Part shown: positions 16,059 through 24,020 of the stretch, piece after piece
Numbering within the stretch: the first letter of the stretch is position 1
How the letters are laid out: every line of letters starts with the position of its first letter
Source: Ruminococcus sp.
Lineage (GTDB): Bacteria; Bacillota; Clostridia; Oscillospirales; Acutalibacteraceae
DNA length: 64,000 bases
NCBI GenBank assembly: GCA_017473775.1
Contig: JAFUJH010000013.1
Coordinates: forward strand, 1-64,000
Direction of reading: 5' to 3'
Notes under the pieces: model-generated
What the model saw: only the letters and a program-made list of their open reading frames with translations
What the model was told of the DNA's origin: nothing
Database searches by the model: none
Made by a program: the position numbers and the translations under genes

Positions 16059-16906
16059 CAGCACTCACCCTCCAGTCTTGCAATCTCTGCATTAAGTTCT
16101 GCACAAGCTGTCTCAAACTCTGCCTTGTTGGGGCCTTTACCGTGCCAGTCAACCTGGTCTTCCATAAAGGAAACGCCCTTGCCCTTGACAGTCTTTGCAA
16201 GGATTGCAGTGGGCTTGTCCTTTGTAGCTTTTGCATTCTCAAACGCTGACTCAATTTCGTCGAAGTTATGACCGTCGATTTTGATTACATTGAAGCCGAA
16301 GCTCTCAAACTTTTTATCCAGAGGCTCAATACCGCAAACCTCTGCAACAGGTCCGTCAATTTGCAGGCCGTTCTGGTCAACGATAACTACAAGGTTATCA
16401 AGCTTGTTGTGAGCGGCAAACATTGCTGCCTCCCAAACCTGACCCTCCTCGCACTCGCCGTCGCCGAGGATTGCATAAACGCGGTAATCCTTATTGTCAT
16501 ATTTGCCTGCCAGTGCCATACCGCAAGCGGCAGATACGCCCTGACCCAGTGAGCCTGTACTCATATCTATACCGGGTGTGCCCTTCATATCAGGGTGACC
16601 CTGAAGCATTGCACCAACATGGCGGAGCTTATAAAGCTCGTCCCAATCAAAGAAGCCCTTCAGTGCAAGCACTGCATAAAGGCTGGGACAGCAATGTCCC
16701 TTAGATAATACAAAACGATCCCTGTCTGCATCCTTTGGATTTGCAGGGTCAACATTCATTTCCTTAAAATAAAGGTAGGTCATAATATCTGCGGCAGAAA
16801 GTGATCCGCCGGGATGACCGGACTTGGCATGGAATGTGCCGATTACTGCGCCCAGTCTTGCCTTAGCCGCAAGAATACTGAGCTGAAGCTTTTCAGTGTT
16901 GTTCAT
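16058..16906 (-). CDS. Transketolase, N-terminal subunit
   Basis: A 282-residue thiamine-diphosphate-binding half of transketolase. Visible: GTFHAKSGHPGGSLSAADIM near the start, the LSKGHCCPSLYA loop, STGSLGQGVSAACGMALAGK and the TPP/metal motif GDGECEEGQVWEAAMFA through to VDQNGLQIDG. ATG 16906 follows AAGGGGG. The subunit stops at the TGATG junction that starts the C-terminal subunit, so both should be made in equal amounts. Confidence 0.93.
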   Translation of the reverse strand: MNNTEKLQLSILAAKARLGAVIGTFHAKSGHPGGSLSAADIMTYLYFKEMNVDPANPKDADRDRFVLSKGHCCPSLYAVLALKGFFDWDELYKLRHVGAMLQGHPDMKGTPGIDMSTGSLGQGVSAACGMALAGKYDNKDYRVYAILGDGECEEGQVWEAAMFAAHNKLDNLVVIVDQNGLQIDGPVAEVCGIEPLDKKFESFGFNVIKIDGHNFDEIESAFENAKATKDKPTAILAKTVKGKGVSFMEDQVDWHGKGPNKAEFETACAELNAEIARLEGEC

Positions 16907-17109
16907 AGCAACTGCCCCCTTACAATTATTTGAAGCATACTAATACATAGTACATTAAATATATTATCACAACTTCAGGCTTCTATATTTACTTTTTGAC
17001 AAAAAGAGTGGGATTTTTTCTTTTTTGTAATATTGAACAAAAACCGCCTCAAAGAAAGACTTTTAATATAATCACTGAATAAATCTCTCCTGTTAATGCA
17101 CACTGATTC

Positions 17110-17138
17110 TTGCAATATGACAAAATATGAAATATAAT
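17110..17138 (+). promoter_or_regulatory. Possible promoter of coaX
   Basis: TTGCAA (17110-17115), 17 bp, TATAAT (17133-17138). The predicted start of transcription falls close to the ribosome site, so the leader would be very short; treat as tentative. Confidence 0.4.
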
Positions 17139-17154
17139 AGAGGCGGTGATGAAT

Positions 17155-17919
17155 ATGCTGCTTGTGATAGATATAGGCAATACCAATATTAAATTCGGTC
17201 TTTTTCAGGGTGAGGAGCTTGTGATGCTTGCCCGCGTGTCTACAGACAGGACCAAGACATCTGACGAGTTCGCAGGTGAGATACACGCGGTTATGAGGGT
17301 TTACGGCTTTGACGAAAAGGACATAGACGGCTGTATTATCTCAAGCGTTGTGCCTCAGGTGCTCCGCACTGTGAAGCAGGCTGTTATCACAACTGTAGGC
17401 ATTGAGCCTTTGGTGGTAGGTCCGGGTATCAAAACAGGACTCAACATCAAAATCGACAATCCCTCATCCACAGGTGCAGACTTGGTAACAGGCTGTGTGG
17501 CGGCACTTCATCTTTACGGTGCACCCTCCATTGTAATCAGTATGGGCACTGCTACCACAATTATTGTACTTGACAAGGCAGGTGCTATGATAGGCGGTGC
17601 AATCTCCCCCGGTGTGAGCATCTCTATGACAGCACTGTCTGACAAGACAGCACTTCTGCCTTCTGTTGCTATGGAAGCACCCAAGAAGGTTATCGGCAAG
17701 AACACCGACGAGTGTATCCGCTCAGGTGTAGTCCTTGGCAACGCCTGTATGATTGACGGTATGATTGACCGCATTAATTCCGAGTTAGGCGTTGAGTGCA
17801 CAGTTGTTGCCACAGGAGGCATTGCACAGGACATCGTCCCCAGTTGTACTCACCATATTATTCTCCGTGATGACCTGATGCTTCAGGGACTGCGAATCAT
17901 CTACAACAAAAACAAATAA
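17155..17919 (+). CDS. coaX: Type III pantothenate kinase
   Basis: A 254-residue enzyme phosphorylating pantothenate, the first step of coenzyme A synthesis. It starts MLLVIDIGNTNIKFGLF, with the DIGNTN phosphate-binding motif of the ASKHA fold. GADLVTGCVAAL holds the catalytic Asp, and SMGTATTIIVLD and GGAISPGV follow. ATG 17155 is eight bases after GAGGCGG; GTG 17146 and ATG 17149 lie too close to that site. An ECF S-component that may import pantothenate is next on the same strand. Confidence 0.93.
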   Translation: MLLVIDIGNTNIKFGLFQGEELVMLARVSTDRTKTSDEFAGEIHAVMRVYGFDEKDIDGCIISSVVPQVLRTVKQAVITTVGIEPLVVGPGIKTGLNIKIDNPSSTGADLVTGCVAALHLYGAPSIVISMGTATTIIVLDKAGAMIGGAISPGVSISMTALSDKTALLPSVAMEAPKKVIGKNTDECIRSGVVLGNACMIDGMIDRINSELGVECTVVATGGIAQDIVPSCTHHIILRDDLMLQGLRIIYNKNK

Positions 17920-18006
17920 TTATTCACTTACAAACCGGACTTTTGTCTGCATATACACTTGTTTTCTGCGGTTTTGCAAAAAGCTAAAACCGTAAATATA
18001 TACAGC

Positions 18007-18032
18007 GTCTCACCCTGAGTATATGGGGAGAC
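18007..18032 (+). promoter_or_regulatory. Leader stem-loop before the ECF S-component
   Basis: GTCTCACC (18007-18014) can pair with GGGGAGAC (18025-18032) with one mismatch, just before the AGCAGGAGG ribosome site. No known riboswitch class is recognisable. Confidence 0.3.
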
Positions 18033-18048
18033 AGCAGGAGGTATTATT

Positions 18049-18666
18049 ATGTCAACAAGAAGATCCACCATCAAGCCCTGGGTAGTAGAGATGACCATGA
18101 CCGCCATACTTGCGGCATTGATTATCCTGATGACCTTCACCCCCATCGGCTACATTCCCATCGGCCCTGTGAAGATGACACTCCTCACCCTGCCTGTTGC
18201 AATCGGCAGTATTGTACTGGGTGAAAGGTCAGGTCTTATACTGGGCAGTGTGTTCGGACTTACAAGCTTCTATACCTGCTTAGGTATGGATGCACTTGGA
18301 GTTGCACTTATGGGAATCAATCCATTCCTGACTTTTATAATGTGCTTTGTACCCAGAGTACTGTGCGGTTATCTGCCTGCAGTTATCTACAAAGCAATCA
18401 GCAAGAATGGCACAAAGCGCACTATGCTTGCTATCCCTGTTGCAGGAGCAAGCGTGGCTATCATCAACACCGTTTTATTCCTCTGTTCAATGTGGCTGTT
18501 CTTCGGCAAAAATCTCAGTGATTTAGTCGGAGTTGCAATCGACAACATCTTTGTTCTGTTTGCACTGTTCGCAGGCACAAACGGACTCATCGAAATCGCA
18601 GTAAACATTGTGGTAGGCACTGCAATCTGCAAACCTCTCACAATAGCTAAGAAAAGATTAGTATGA
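18049..18666 (+). CDS. ECF transporter S-component, probably for pantothenate
   Basis: A 205-residue integral membrane protein with about six hydrophobic helices. The signature TFTPIGYIPIGPVKMTLLTL, then SIVLGERSGLILGSVFGLTS, is typical of vitamin S-components that bind substrate and share an ECF ATPase/EcfT module (not in this window). Its position between coaX and birA suggests a cofactor-related vitamin. Pantothenate is favoured by coaX and by the sequence type, with biotin as the alternative. GGAGG precedes ATG 18049, and the stop overlaps the birA start by four bases (ATGA). Confidence 0.8.
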   Translation: MSTRRSTIKPWVVEMTMTAILAALIILMTFTPIGYIPIGPVKMTLLTLPVAIGSIVLGERSGLILGSVFGLTSFYTCLGMDALGVALMGINPFLTFIMCFVPRVLCGYLPAVIYKAISKNGTKRTMLAIPVAGASVAIINTVLFLCSMWLFFGKNLSDLVGVAIDNIFVLFALFAGTNGLIEIAVNIVVGTAICKPLTIAKKRLV

Positions 18667-19361
18667 TAAATGTAATTTATCTCCCAAAAGTAAATTCAAC
18701 AAATACATACGCAAAGGCTCTCCTGAACTCAGGGGAGCCTTTATGCCCTTATACGGTAATTTATGCCAAGGAGCAAACCGCAGGCAGAGGCAGACGAGGC
18801 AGAAGCTGGCACTGCCACGAGGGTGACTCTCTGTGTATGAGCCTTATCCTCCCCTACACCTGCAAAAGCGGCATTACTCTGCTCACTGCACTGGGGGTAT
18901 ACAAGGCTTTAAGGGATATTTGCCCCAATATAAAAATCAAGTGGCCCAACGATATTATAGCAGATAATAAGAAGCTGTGCGGAATACTCACTGAGGGTAC
19001 AAAAAGCGGCACAGTGGTGGGCATAGGCATCAACTTAAACCACACCACATTCCCTACGGATATAGCCCACAAGGCAACCTCGCTGAGGCTTCTTACAGGT
19101 GACAGCTTTACACCTGCAGAGATTCTTAACAAGGTAGCTGTCAGCGTGTTTGACGAAATTGAGAAATACAATGCAGAACTTACAGATAATGCAATAGACG
19201 AATACATTCCCCTATGTGCAAACATCGGCAGAGAGATTCTATGGAATGGAAAAAATGGCGTTGCCACAGGGATATCCGAGAACGGCTCGCTGATTATTAA
19301 AACTGAGCACGGCACAGAACAGGTCAGCTTCGGCGAGGTTTTTGTCAGCGGTATTTACTGA
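18663..19361 (+). CDS. birA: Biotin--[acetyl-CoA-carboxylase] ligase
   Basis: A 232-residue biotin protein ligase that attaches biotin to carboxylase carrier domains through biotinyl-AMP. Landmarks: STNTYAKALL at the start, the nucleotide loop TAGRGRRGRSWH, IKWPNDI, and KKLCGILTEGTKSGTVVGIG. It has the catalytic core and the short C-terminal SH3-like domain but no N-terminal winged helix, so unlike E. coli BirA it should not act as a repressor. It overlaps the preceding S-component gene by four bases. Confidence 0.92.
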   Translation: MINVIYLPKVNSTNTYAKALLNSGEPLCPYTVIYAKEQTAGRGRRGRSWHCHEGDSLCMSLILPYTCKSGITLLTALGVYKALRDICPNIKIKWPNDIIADNKKLCGILTEGTKSGTVVGIGINLNHTTFPTDIAHKATSLRLLTGDSFTPAEILNKVAVSVFDEIEKYNAELTDNAIDEYIPLCANIGREILWNGKNGVATGISENGSLIIKTEHGTEQVSFGEVFVSGIY

Positions 19362-19396
19362 TTCTTTCACTCATATATAATATTGGAGGTATTCAT

Positions 19397-19894
19397 ATGA
19401 CAGAAATAAGCACCAAGGATTTAAGCCTTAACCCCTTTATCAAAATAGGCAAGGAGTGGATGCTGATTACAGCAGGAAATGAGCAAAACCTCAACACCAT
19501 GACCGCTTCTTGGGGCGGCGTGGGAGTAATGTGGAACAAGGATGTGGCGTTTACATTTATCCGTCCCAGCCGTTACACCTACGAGTTCATTCAGAGGGAG
19601 GAATTCTTCTCACTTTGCTTTTTTGATGAAAAGTACAGGGATGCACTGACCCTCTGCGGAAGGAAGTCAGGCAGAGACTCAGACAAAATAAAAGAAGCAG
19701 GTCTCACCCCCAAATTCATTGACGGAGTCCCCTGCTTTGAAGAAGCAAGCCTTGTCCTTATCTGCCGCAAGATGTACGCACAGGAAATGAGCAAGGACTG
19801 TGCATACACCGAGGATGTAATCAAGCACTACGGTACAGACGAGCCCTATCATACAATGTATGTAGGCGAGATTGTAAAAGTGCTCACAAAATAA
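19397..19894 (+). CDS. Flavin reductase-like FMN-binding protein
   Basis: A 165-residue split-barrel protein of the flavin reductase-like family: KEWMLITAGNEQNLNTMTAS, WGGVGVMWNKDVAFTFIRPS and YTYEFIQREEFFSLCFF are typical FMN-cradle segments. Likely an NAD(P)H:flavin oxidoreductase or FMN-binding partner; the substrate is unknown. Preceded by GGAGG 36 bases after birA and followed by a hairpin terminator. Confidence 0.85.
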   Translation: MTEISTKDLSLNPFIKIGKEWMLITAGNEQNLNTMTASWGGVGVMWNKDVAFTFIRPSRYTYEFIQREEFFSLCFFDEKYRDALTLCGRKSGRDSDKIKEAGLTPKFIDGVPCFEEASLVLICRKMYAQEMSKDCAYTEDVIKHYGTDEPYHTMYVGEIVKVLTK

Positions 19895-19911
19895 CAAGAC
19901 AAAACAACACT

Positions 19912-19952
19912 GAGGCTGTGCCGCCGATTAAAGCGACACAGCCTCTGTTATT
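19912..19952. terminator. Terminator between flavin reductase and dockerin genes
   Basis: GAGGCTGTG (19912-19920) pairs with CACAGCCTC (19937-19945); an inner CGC/GCG extends the stem. A T-rich tail follows on the plus strand. Confidence 0.8.
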
Positions 19953-19998
19953 TATCTGCTATTTATCATTTAATTATAAGCTCAATTTCGCTTCGCCA

Positions 19999-20619
19999 TT
20001 AATACTCCAGCCCTGCAATACACTTCTGGATAGCAGTAGCGTCTTTGATGTTCACATCTGCGTCTTTGTCGAAATCATAAACAAGATACTCATAATCATA
20101 CAAGGCGCAGTTTGGGGTATCAAGACCTGCGATGTATTTCTGTATACAGGTAGCATCCTTGATTGTAAGCTCAAAGTCGCTGTCGCAGTCTCCCACTAAA
20201 GCGACAGAATGGCTGATTTTTTTCAGTGCTTCCTCTACTCCCTCAAGGTCTGAGTTTATGGCTTCTTCCAGAGTGAGAAGCTTATCCTCTGCAGGAATAT
20301 AAAAGTGATATCCGTGGAGATACGGTGAATATGGGGCTGTAGAAACCACATAGTCGCCGATGTAGCTCTGCTCCTGAATCTCAACAATATAGGCATAGTG
20401 AACCAAAACCATCACATAATCGGGAGTTGCTTCATCGGCGGTCGCGTTCTCTCCGTAGTAGAAAAACTTCTCAGAGTAGCAATACTCATCACGAGGATAA
20501 TCAAGTTCAAGAAGCGCAAAGACCTCGTCCTCAGATATAACTGATTCCTTCGCAGAAACAGATACGCACACACTGAACACAAGTATGAGTACCAGTGTTA
20601 AACTCAATATCTTTTTCAT
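19999..20619 (-). CDS. Small secreted dockerin protein of unknown function
   Basis: A 206-residue protein: signal peptide (1-23), an unrecognised domain (about 26-138; rich in Tyr and acidic residues, with VHYAYIVEIQEQSYIGDYVV) and a C-terminal type I dockerin (about 142-204; GDCDSDFELTIKDATCIQKY and FDKDADVNIKDATAIQKC). It starts 12 bp after the frameshifted subtilase and must share its transcript. By analogy with the partner of the first subtilase it may act on the protease, but its domain shows no resemblance to a propeptide that I can see. The dockerin is confident; the role is open. Confidence 0.8.
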   Translation of the reverse strand: MKKILSLTLVLILVFSVCVSVSAKESVISEDEVFALLELDYPRDEYCYSEKFFYYGENATADEATPDYVMVLVHYAYIVEIQEQSYIGDYVVSTAPYSPYLHGYHFYIPAEDKLLTLEEAINSDLEGVEEALKKISHSVALVGDCDSDFELTIKDATCIQKYIAGLDTPNCALYDYEYLVYDFDKDADVNIKDATAIQKCIAGLEY

Positions 20620-20631
20620 AAAATCACCTCG

Positions 20632-22665
20632 TTAATACAATTTATCAATTAAACTCTCGATTGCTGTAGCATCCGAAGTGTCAATAACCCCATTATCATC
20701 AACATCAGCTAAGAAACTCTGCATATTGTTAAAGACAACACTATCGTTTAAATAGGAACTTATCAAATTAATATCTTCCTCCGTAAACTCACCATCAATA
20801 TTAACATCTCCTTTTTTGTAGTTTACTTTTTCTAATAACCAATACTTCTTTTCAGAGGAATTCTCCATCGAAGACATAGTAACATAGTCATCAAAATAGG
20901 AAAGAACAAATCTATTGCCGCCTATATAGGTATATATCTCAGAGAATCCATAGTTACCTAATTCAATACTGTTATCTTCCCATTCTAATATAGAAAAGTT
21001 GAGATACGATGTACCTAATATGGCTTTGTTGCCTGTTCCAAACGAACTACCTCTATTAATAATTCCAGGTGTTTGTTCGTATGCGGAAGAAATTTGGTAA
21101 GCAAAGTTCTGGTTTATTATCCAGTATTGTGAATTGGAGTTGCTGTAATCTTCCAGTTTAATTTCGTTATTACTTATATCAAGTGTCATATATCTGCCAT
21201 CTTCATAGTTTTTGATACGATATATTCCCTCTTTTGTTATCGGAGTTATATAAGAATTATCTGTGCTGTATGCATACCCATATTTAATATCAATGTTATT
21301 AACATCAGTTCCTCTCTGCACACGAATCTCATAGTTACTCCTTGATGTCAAATCGACATATACCATTTCGGTAGAACTGTTTGCCAAATTAGATACACCA
21401 ATTTGTGATGTATTCCTGTACACATACATATCCAAATTATGATTATTGCTAATTTCTAAAATTTCATCATTGGCATAAGCATCATTGCCAGTAGTATCAG
21501 TTGTAACAAGCCAAGTTAGACTGACATTCATACTTTCAGCTCCGTAATATGGCTGAACAAATCTGATAGAGTTCTGAGTAGTACCACTACTCATCGTTCT
21601 GACTCCATATGTGCCTTGGCAAACTATAGATATCATTGACCAAAGATTAAATGCTCCAGCTCCTTGATGCTCCGTTATTCCATCATGCATAGTTTCAGTA
21701 CCATCACTTTCACGTGCTGGAAGAACTTTATGATGAGCAGAAGCTAAAACTATCGCCTTTACAGCTTGAGGATAAATATTTAGTGATGGTTTTAACTGAA
21801 ACATTAGTGATATACAACTTGTGAGTATCGGTGATGCATAACTGGTTGAACCGCCAGGCACTATGATATCGGGTTTTTCCGCATATCCTACATTATCATA
21901 TCCGCAAGCCTCTGTCATTTTGTCATCACTGATATCTGAGGTATATGTGTCTCCACCAAGATGATATGTTCCAACAGCAATGACATTATATGATATGGCA
22001 GGAGCGAAGATTCTATGATAATCCGGATCATTGTTGCAAGCAGATGCTATAATAACAACATTGTTATACAAAACATAGTGATCGCATAATCTCGCGTAAT
22101 AATTATATCTTGTGTCATAATTTATAGAGCTAAAACTCATATTAATTATATCCGCACCATTATCAAGTAAAGCCTCGATATGACTTTGAGTGGCATTTGA
22201 ATTAATAACATATGCTCCCTTTGCGAACCCACTACTTGTACCAACTATTAATCTTGTTACATTTGTAGCGTGTGAAGGGGCATTATCATTTAGTGTTACT
22301 CCATTAATCGCTTCAACTGAAGAAGAAGCGATTTCAGTGCAATCTTGGAGCATGCCGCCGGCTTCAGCTATACCTATTGTAACTCCTGAACCATCAAGAG
22401 TATAATCATTATCAGAAAAATATTTGATGGTATCGTTGTAATCTATTGTTTCTTTAGCAAGTTCTATATTATCAAATATACTTTTGCTCGCTTCAATTGT
22501 AACATTTTCGCTATGAAAATTAGATTGATCTTCAAAAATATTATAGTATACTCTATCTATGTCTATATTGTTACTTATTGTCTCAATCTGCTCATTAGTT
22601 AACTCAGCAAGAATTACTGGTGCATATTTACTTCGATATGTAATATCGCTACTGTTAATTGAGAG
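20632..22665 (-). CDS. Subtilisin-like protease body with lectin-like and dockerin modules (downstream part of frameshifted gene)
   Basis: This frame carries on from the N-terminal fragment at 22614-23135 after a -1 shift; joined, they give about 833 residues. It opens with a propeptide end (SKYAPVILAELTNEQIETI), then an S8 domain: VTIGIAEAGG (22363-22365 encodes Glu where the catalytic Asp is expected), His in PSHATNV, oxyanion Asn in ASACNN and Ser in STSYASP. A ricin-like segment follows (GIYRIKNYEDGRYMTLDI, SQYWII), then a dockerin (GDVNIDGEFTEEDINLISSY and DVDDNGVIDTSDATAIESL). The first in-frame ATG is 22353, too late to encode a whole protease, so expression depends on the shift. The next gene begins 12 bp downstream. 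Confidence 0.78.
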   Translation of the reverse strand, partial: LSINSSDITYRSKYAPVILAELTNEQIETISNNIDIDRVYYNIFEDQSNFHSENVTIEASKSIFDNIELAKETIDYNDTIKYFSDNDYTLDGSGVTIGIAEAGGMLQDCTEIASSSVEAINGVTLNDNAPSHATNVTRLIVGTSSGFAKGAYVINSNATQSHIEALLDNGADIINMSFSSINYDTRYNYYARLCDHYVLYNNVVIIASACNNDPDYHRIFAPAISYNVIAVGTYHLGGDTYTSDISDDKMTEACGYDNVGYAEKPDIIVPGGSTSYASPILTSCISLMFQLKPSLNIYPQAVKAIVLASAHHKVLPARESDGTETMHDGITEHQGAGAFNLWSMISIVCQGTYGVRTMSSGTTQNSIRFVQPYYGAESMNVSLTWLVTTDTTGNDAYANDEILEISNNHNLDMYVYRNTSQIGVSNLANSSTEMVYVDLTSRSNYEIRVQRGTDVNNIDIKYGYAYSTDNSYITPITKEGIYRIKNYEDGRYMTLDISNNEIKLEDYSNSNSQYWIINQNFAYQISSAYEQTPGIINRGSSFGTGNKAILGTSYLNFSILEWEDNSIELGNYGFSEIYTYIGGNRFVLSYFDDYVTMSSMENSSEKKYWLLEKVNYKKGDVNIDGEFTEEDINLISSYLNDSVVFNNMQSFLADVDDNGVIDTSDATAIESLIDKLY

Positions 22666-23135
22666 TTTTTTGCAAATGTGGCAGATTTTGCGTTGTACTT
22701 TTCGCGGGAGAACTCGCGGCGGGTCATAATGTACTCGTCTGTTCTCTTGCGTTCCTGTTCTCTCTGTCTTTCTGTACGCTTTAAGTATGCCTGCATCTCG
22801 TCAGTTGCGCCTGCTTCTTCTGCTTCAAGGGAAGCAAGAAGCTCGGTTGAAGGCATTTCGTAAGCTACGGCAACATCGTCCTGAGTAAAGCCTACCTTTT
22901 CTGCTGTAAGCTTATCGATATTATCTTGGTCAACATCAGCATACCAGATAGCTACGGGTATCTTCTCGTCGGGAGAAGCAGTTGCCATTTTCTCTTTGAG
23001 GGCAGAGTCAATCTTATCCTCGTTTGTGGTACTGACTGTTTCGAGCGCGCCAATGGGAGCACAAACAGAAAGGACCATCAGCATAATTGCTAACACCATA
23101 CTGGTAACAGCACATAATAATTTGTGCTTTTTCAT
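22614..23135 (-). CDS. Subtilisin-like protease N-terminus (upstream part of frameshifted gene)
   Basis: This frame encodes a signal peptide (1-30) and an N-terminal prodomain with KIPVAIWYADVDQDNIDKL and a charged helix with TERQREQERKRTDEYIMTRR. It is followed by SREKYNAKSATFAKN, after which it reads 16 non-homologous residues to a stop at 22614. The real continuation is in the -1 frame, and the change point coincides with A AAA AAC at 22665-22671. Read alone it would be a 173-residue secreted fragment. It starts about 60 bp after copy 2 of the duplicated promoter block, with GGAGG upstream. Confidence 0.8.
   Translation of the reverse strand: MKKHKLLCAVTSMVLAIMLMVLSVCAPIGALETVSTTNEDKIDSALKEKMATASPDEKIPVAIWYADVDQDNIDKLTAEKVGFTQDDVAVAYEMPSTELLASLEAEEAGATDEMQAYLKRTERQREQERKRTDEYIMTRREFSREKYNAKSATFAKNSQLTVAILHIEVNMHQ
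22665..22671 (-). other. A AAA AAC slippery heptamer at the frame junction
   Basis: Minus strand, upstream frame codons GCA AAA AAC: the heptamer has the exact X XXY YYZ phase for a -1 shift, after which reading continues CTC TCA ATT into the protease frame. It is also a six-A homopolymer, so an indel is an equally simple cause. Confidence 0.6.
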
Positions 23136-23196
23136 ACATTTTACCTCCTGTAAAATTATTATTAATTATTGAACATACTTCTGATTCTGCATCGTG

Positions 23197-23356
23197 CCAC
23201 ATTGGACTCACTCCCATCTAATATTATATTAATGTATATTCCTTACATCGTAATTATATCATACAGATATATATCACAAGCAAAATTTATTTTTCACTCT
23301 AAATTTTGTCACAATAGACAAATCACAATTGTCTGCTTATTGCAACAGTAACAAAC
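23197..23356 (-). repeat. Duplicated promoter block, copy 2
   Basis: About 160 bp nearly identical to 14462-14623. A TA deletion shortens the spacer between TTGTGA (23274-23279) and TATAAT (23253-23258) to 15 bp. The inverted repeat TTTGTC-N6-GACAAA is intact at 23305-23322. It ends at the DUF308 terminator hairpin. Confidence 0.9.
23305..23322. promoter_or_regulatory. Conserved inverted repeat, copy 2
   Basis: The same TTTGTC-N6-GACAAA dyad and spacer as at 14572-14589, upstream of the second protease operon. Confidence 0.5.
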
Positions 23357-23357
23357 T

Positions 23358-23396
23358 AAAAGCTGCCTCGCCAATGTATGGTGAGACAGCTTTTTT
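23358..23396. terminator. Terminator after the DUF308 gene
   Basis: AAAAGCTG and CAGCTTTT form the base and CTCGCC/GGTGAG continue the stem with one mismatch and one G-U (23358-23394); T-runs lie on both sides. Confidence 0.75.
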
Positions 23397-23410
23397 GCTT
23401 TATTTTATAA

Positions 23411-23965
23411 TTATCTTTTAGAGGGCTCTTTTGCAAAGCAACGGGAGATTACAAGCACCGCCGCAAAGATCAGCTGGAAGGTTGCTGTATAATCAAAAAG
23501 TGCCATTGCCTCGGAGATAAGGAGTAAATCCGATACGGGTCGAACATAGAGCGAGAGTCCCCCAAGCACTGCAAGCACACCTGTAGCACTCATCAGCACC
23601 CTACCAAAGGACTTTGCAACCCGAGATGCGCGTGCAACCTGAGAGATACCGAGAAACATCAGCCACAAGCCCATTATGTAAATGAGGTTTACGGTAAACA
23701 GTGCATTGTCTACATACCAGAAGATAAAGGCAAGTCCGCAAAAGAACGAGGATATACCGTCAAAGAGCAGCCATCCGCTGCCATTTGCTTTTATTCCTGC
23801 TGTAAAAAACGCCAGCACACTGATAACACCGAAGACAATCAGTGCGATTCCGCACATTGTGTCAGTGCCCATTACACTGGCAAGCCCCGAGATAACTCCC
23901 CACAAGGCGGCAACCGCCAGAAAAATTGAGGAAATTATCCAGAAGGCATTAAGTGTTTTCTTCAT
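23411..23965 (-). CDS. DUF308 (HdeD-like) membrane protein
   Basis: A 184-residue protein with about six short transmembrane helices rich in Gly and Ala, of the DUF308/HdeD type (LIVFGVISVLAFFTAGIK, IYIMGLWLMFLGISQVARA). HdeD in E. coli is linked to acid tolerance; for the clostridial proteins no function is known. It follows the SDR gene on the same strand by 55 bp and ends at a terminator. Confidence 0.7.
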   Translation of the reverse strand: MKKTLNAFWIISSIFLAVAALWGVISGLASVMGTDTMCGIALIVFGVISVLAFFTAGIKANGSGWLLFDGISSFFCGLAFIFWYVDNALFTVNLIYIMGLWLMFLGISQVARASRVAKSFGRVLMSATGVLAVLGGLSLYVRPVSDLLLISEAMALFDYTATFQLIFAAVLVISRCFAKEPSKR

Positions 23966-24020
23966 CTGTCTACCTCGCTTATATCAAAAAATGATGAATT
24001 ATTCATAGCTTATATTCGGC

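Noticed and set aside
15300..16271. Long plus-strand open frame opposite the transketolase genes
   Set aside because: It is an antisense shadow of strongly conserved transketolase coding sequence and its product has no recognisable features.
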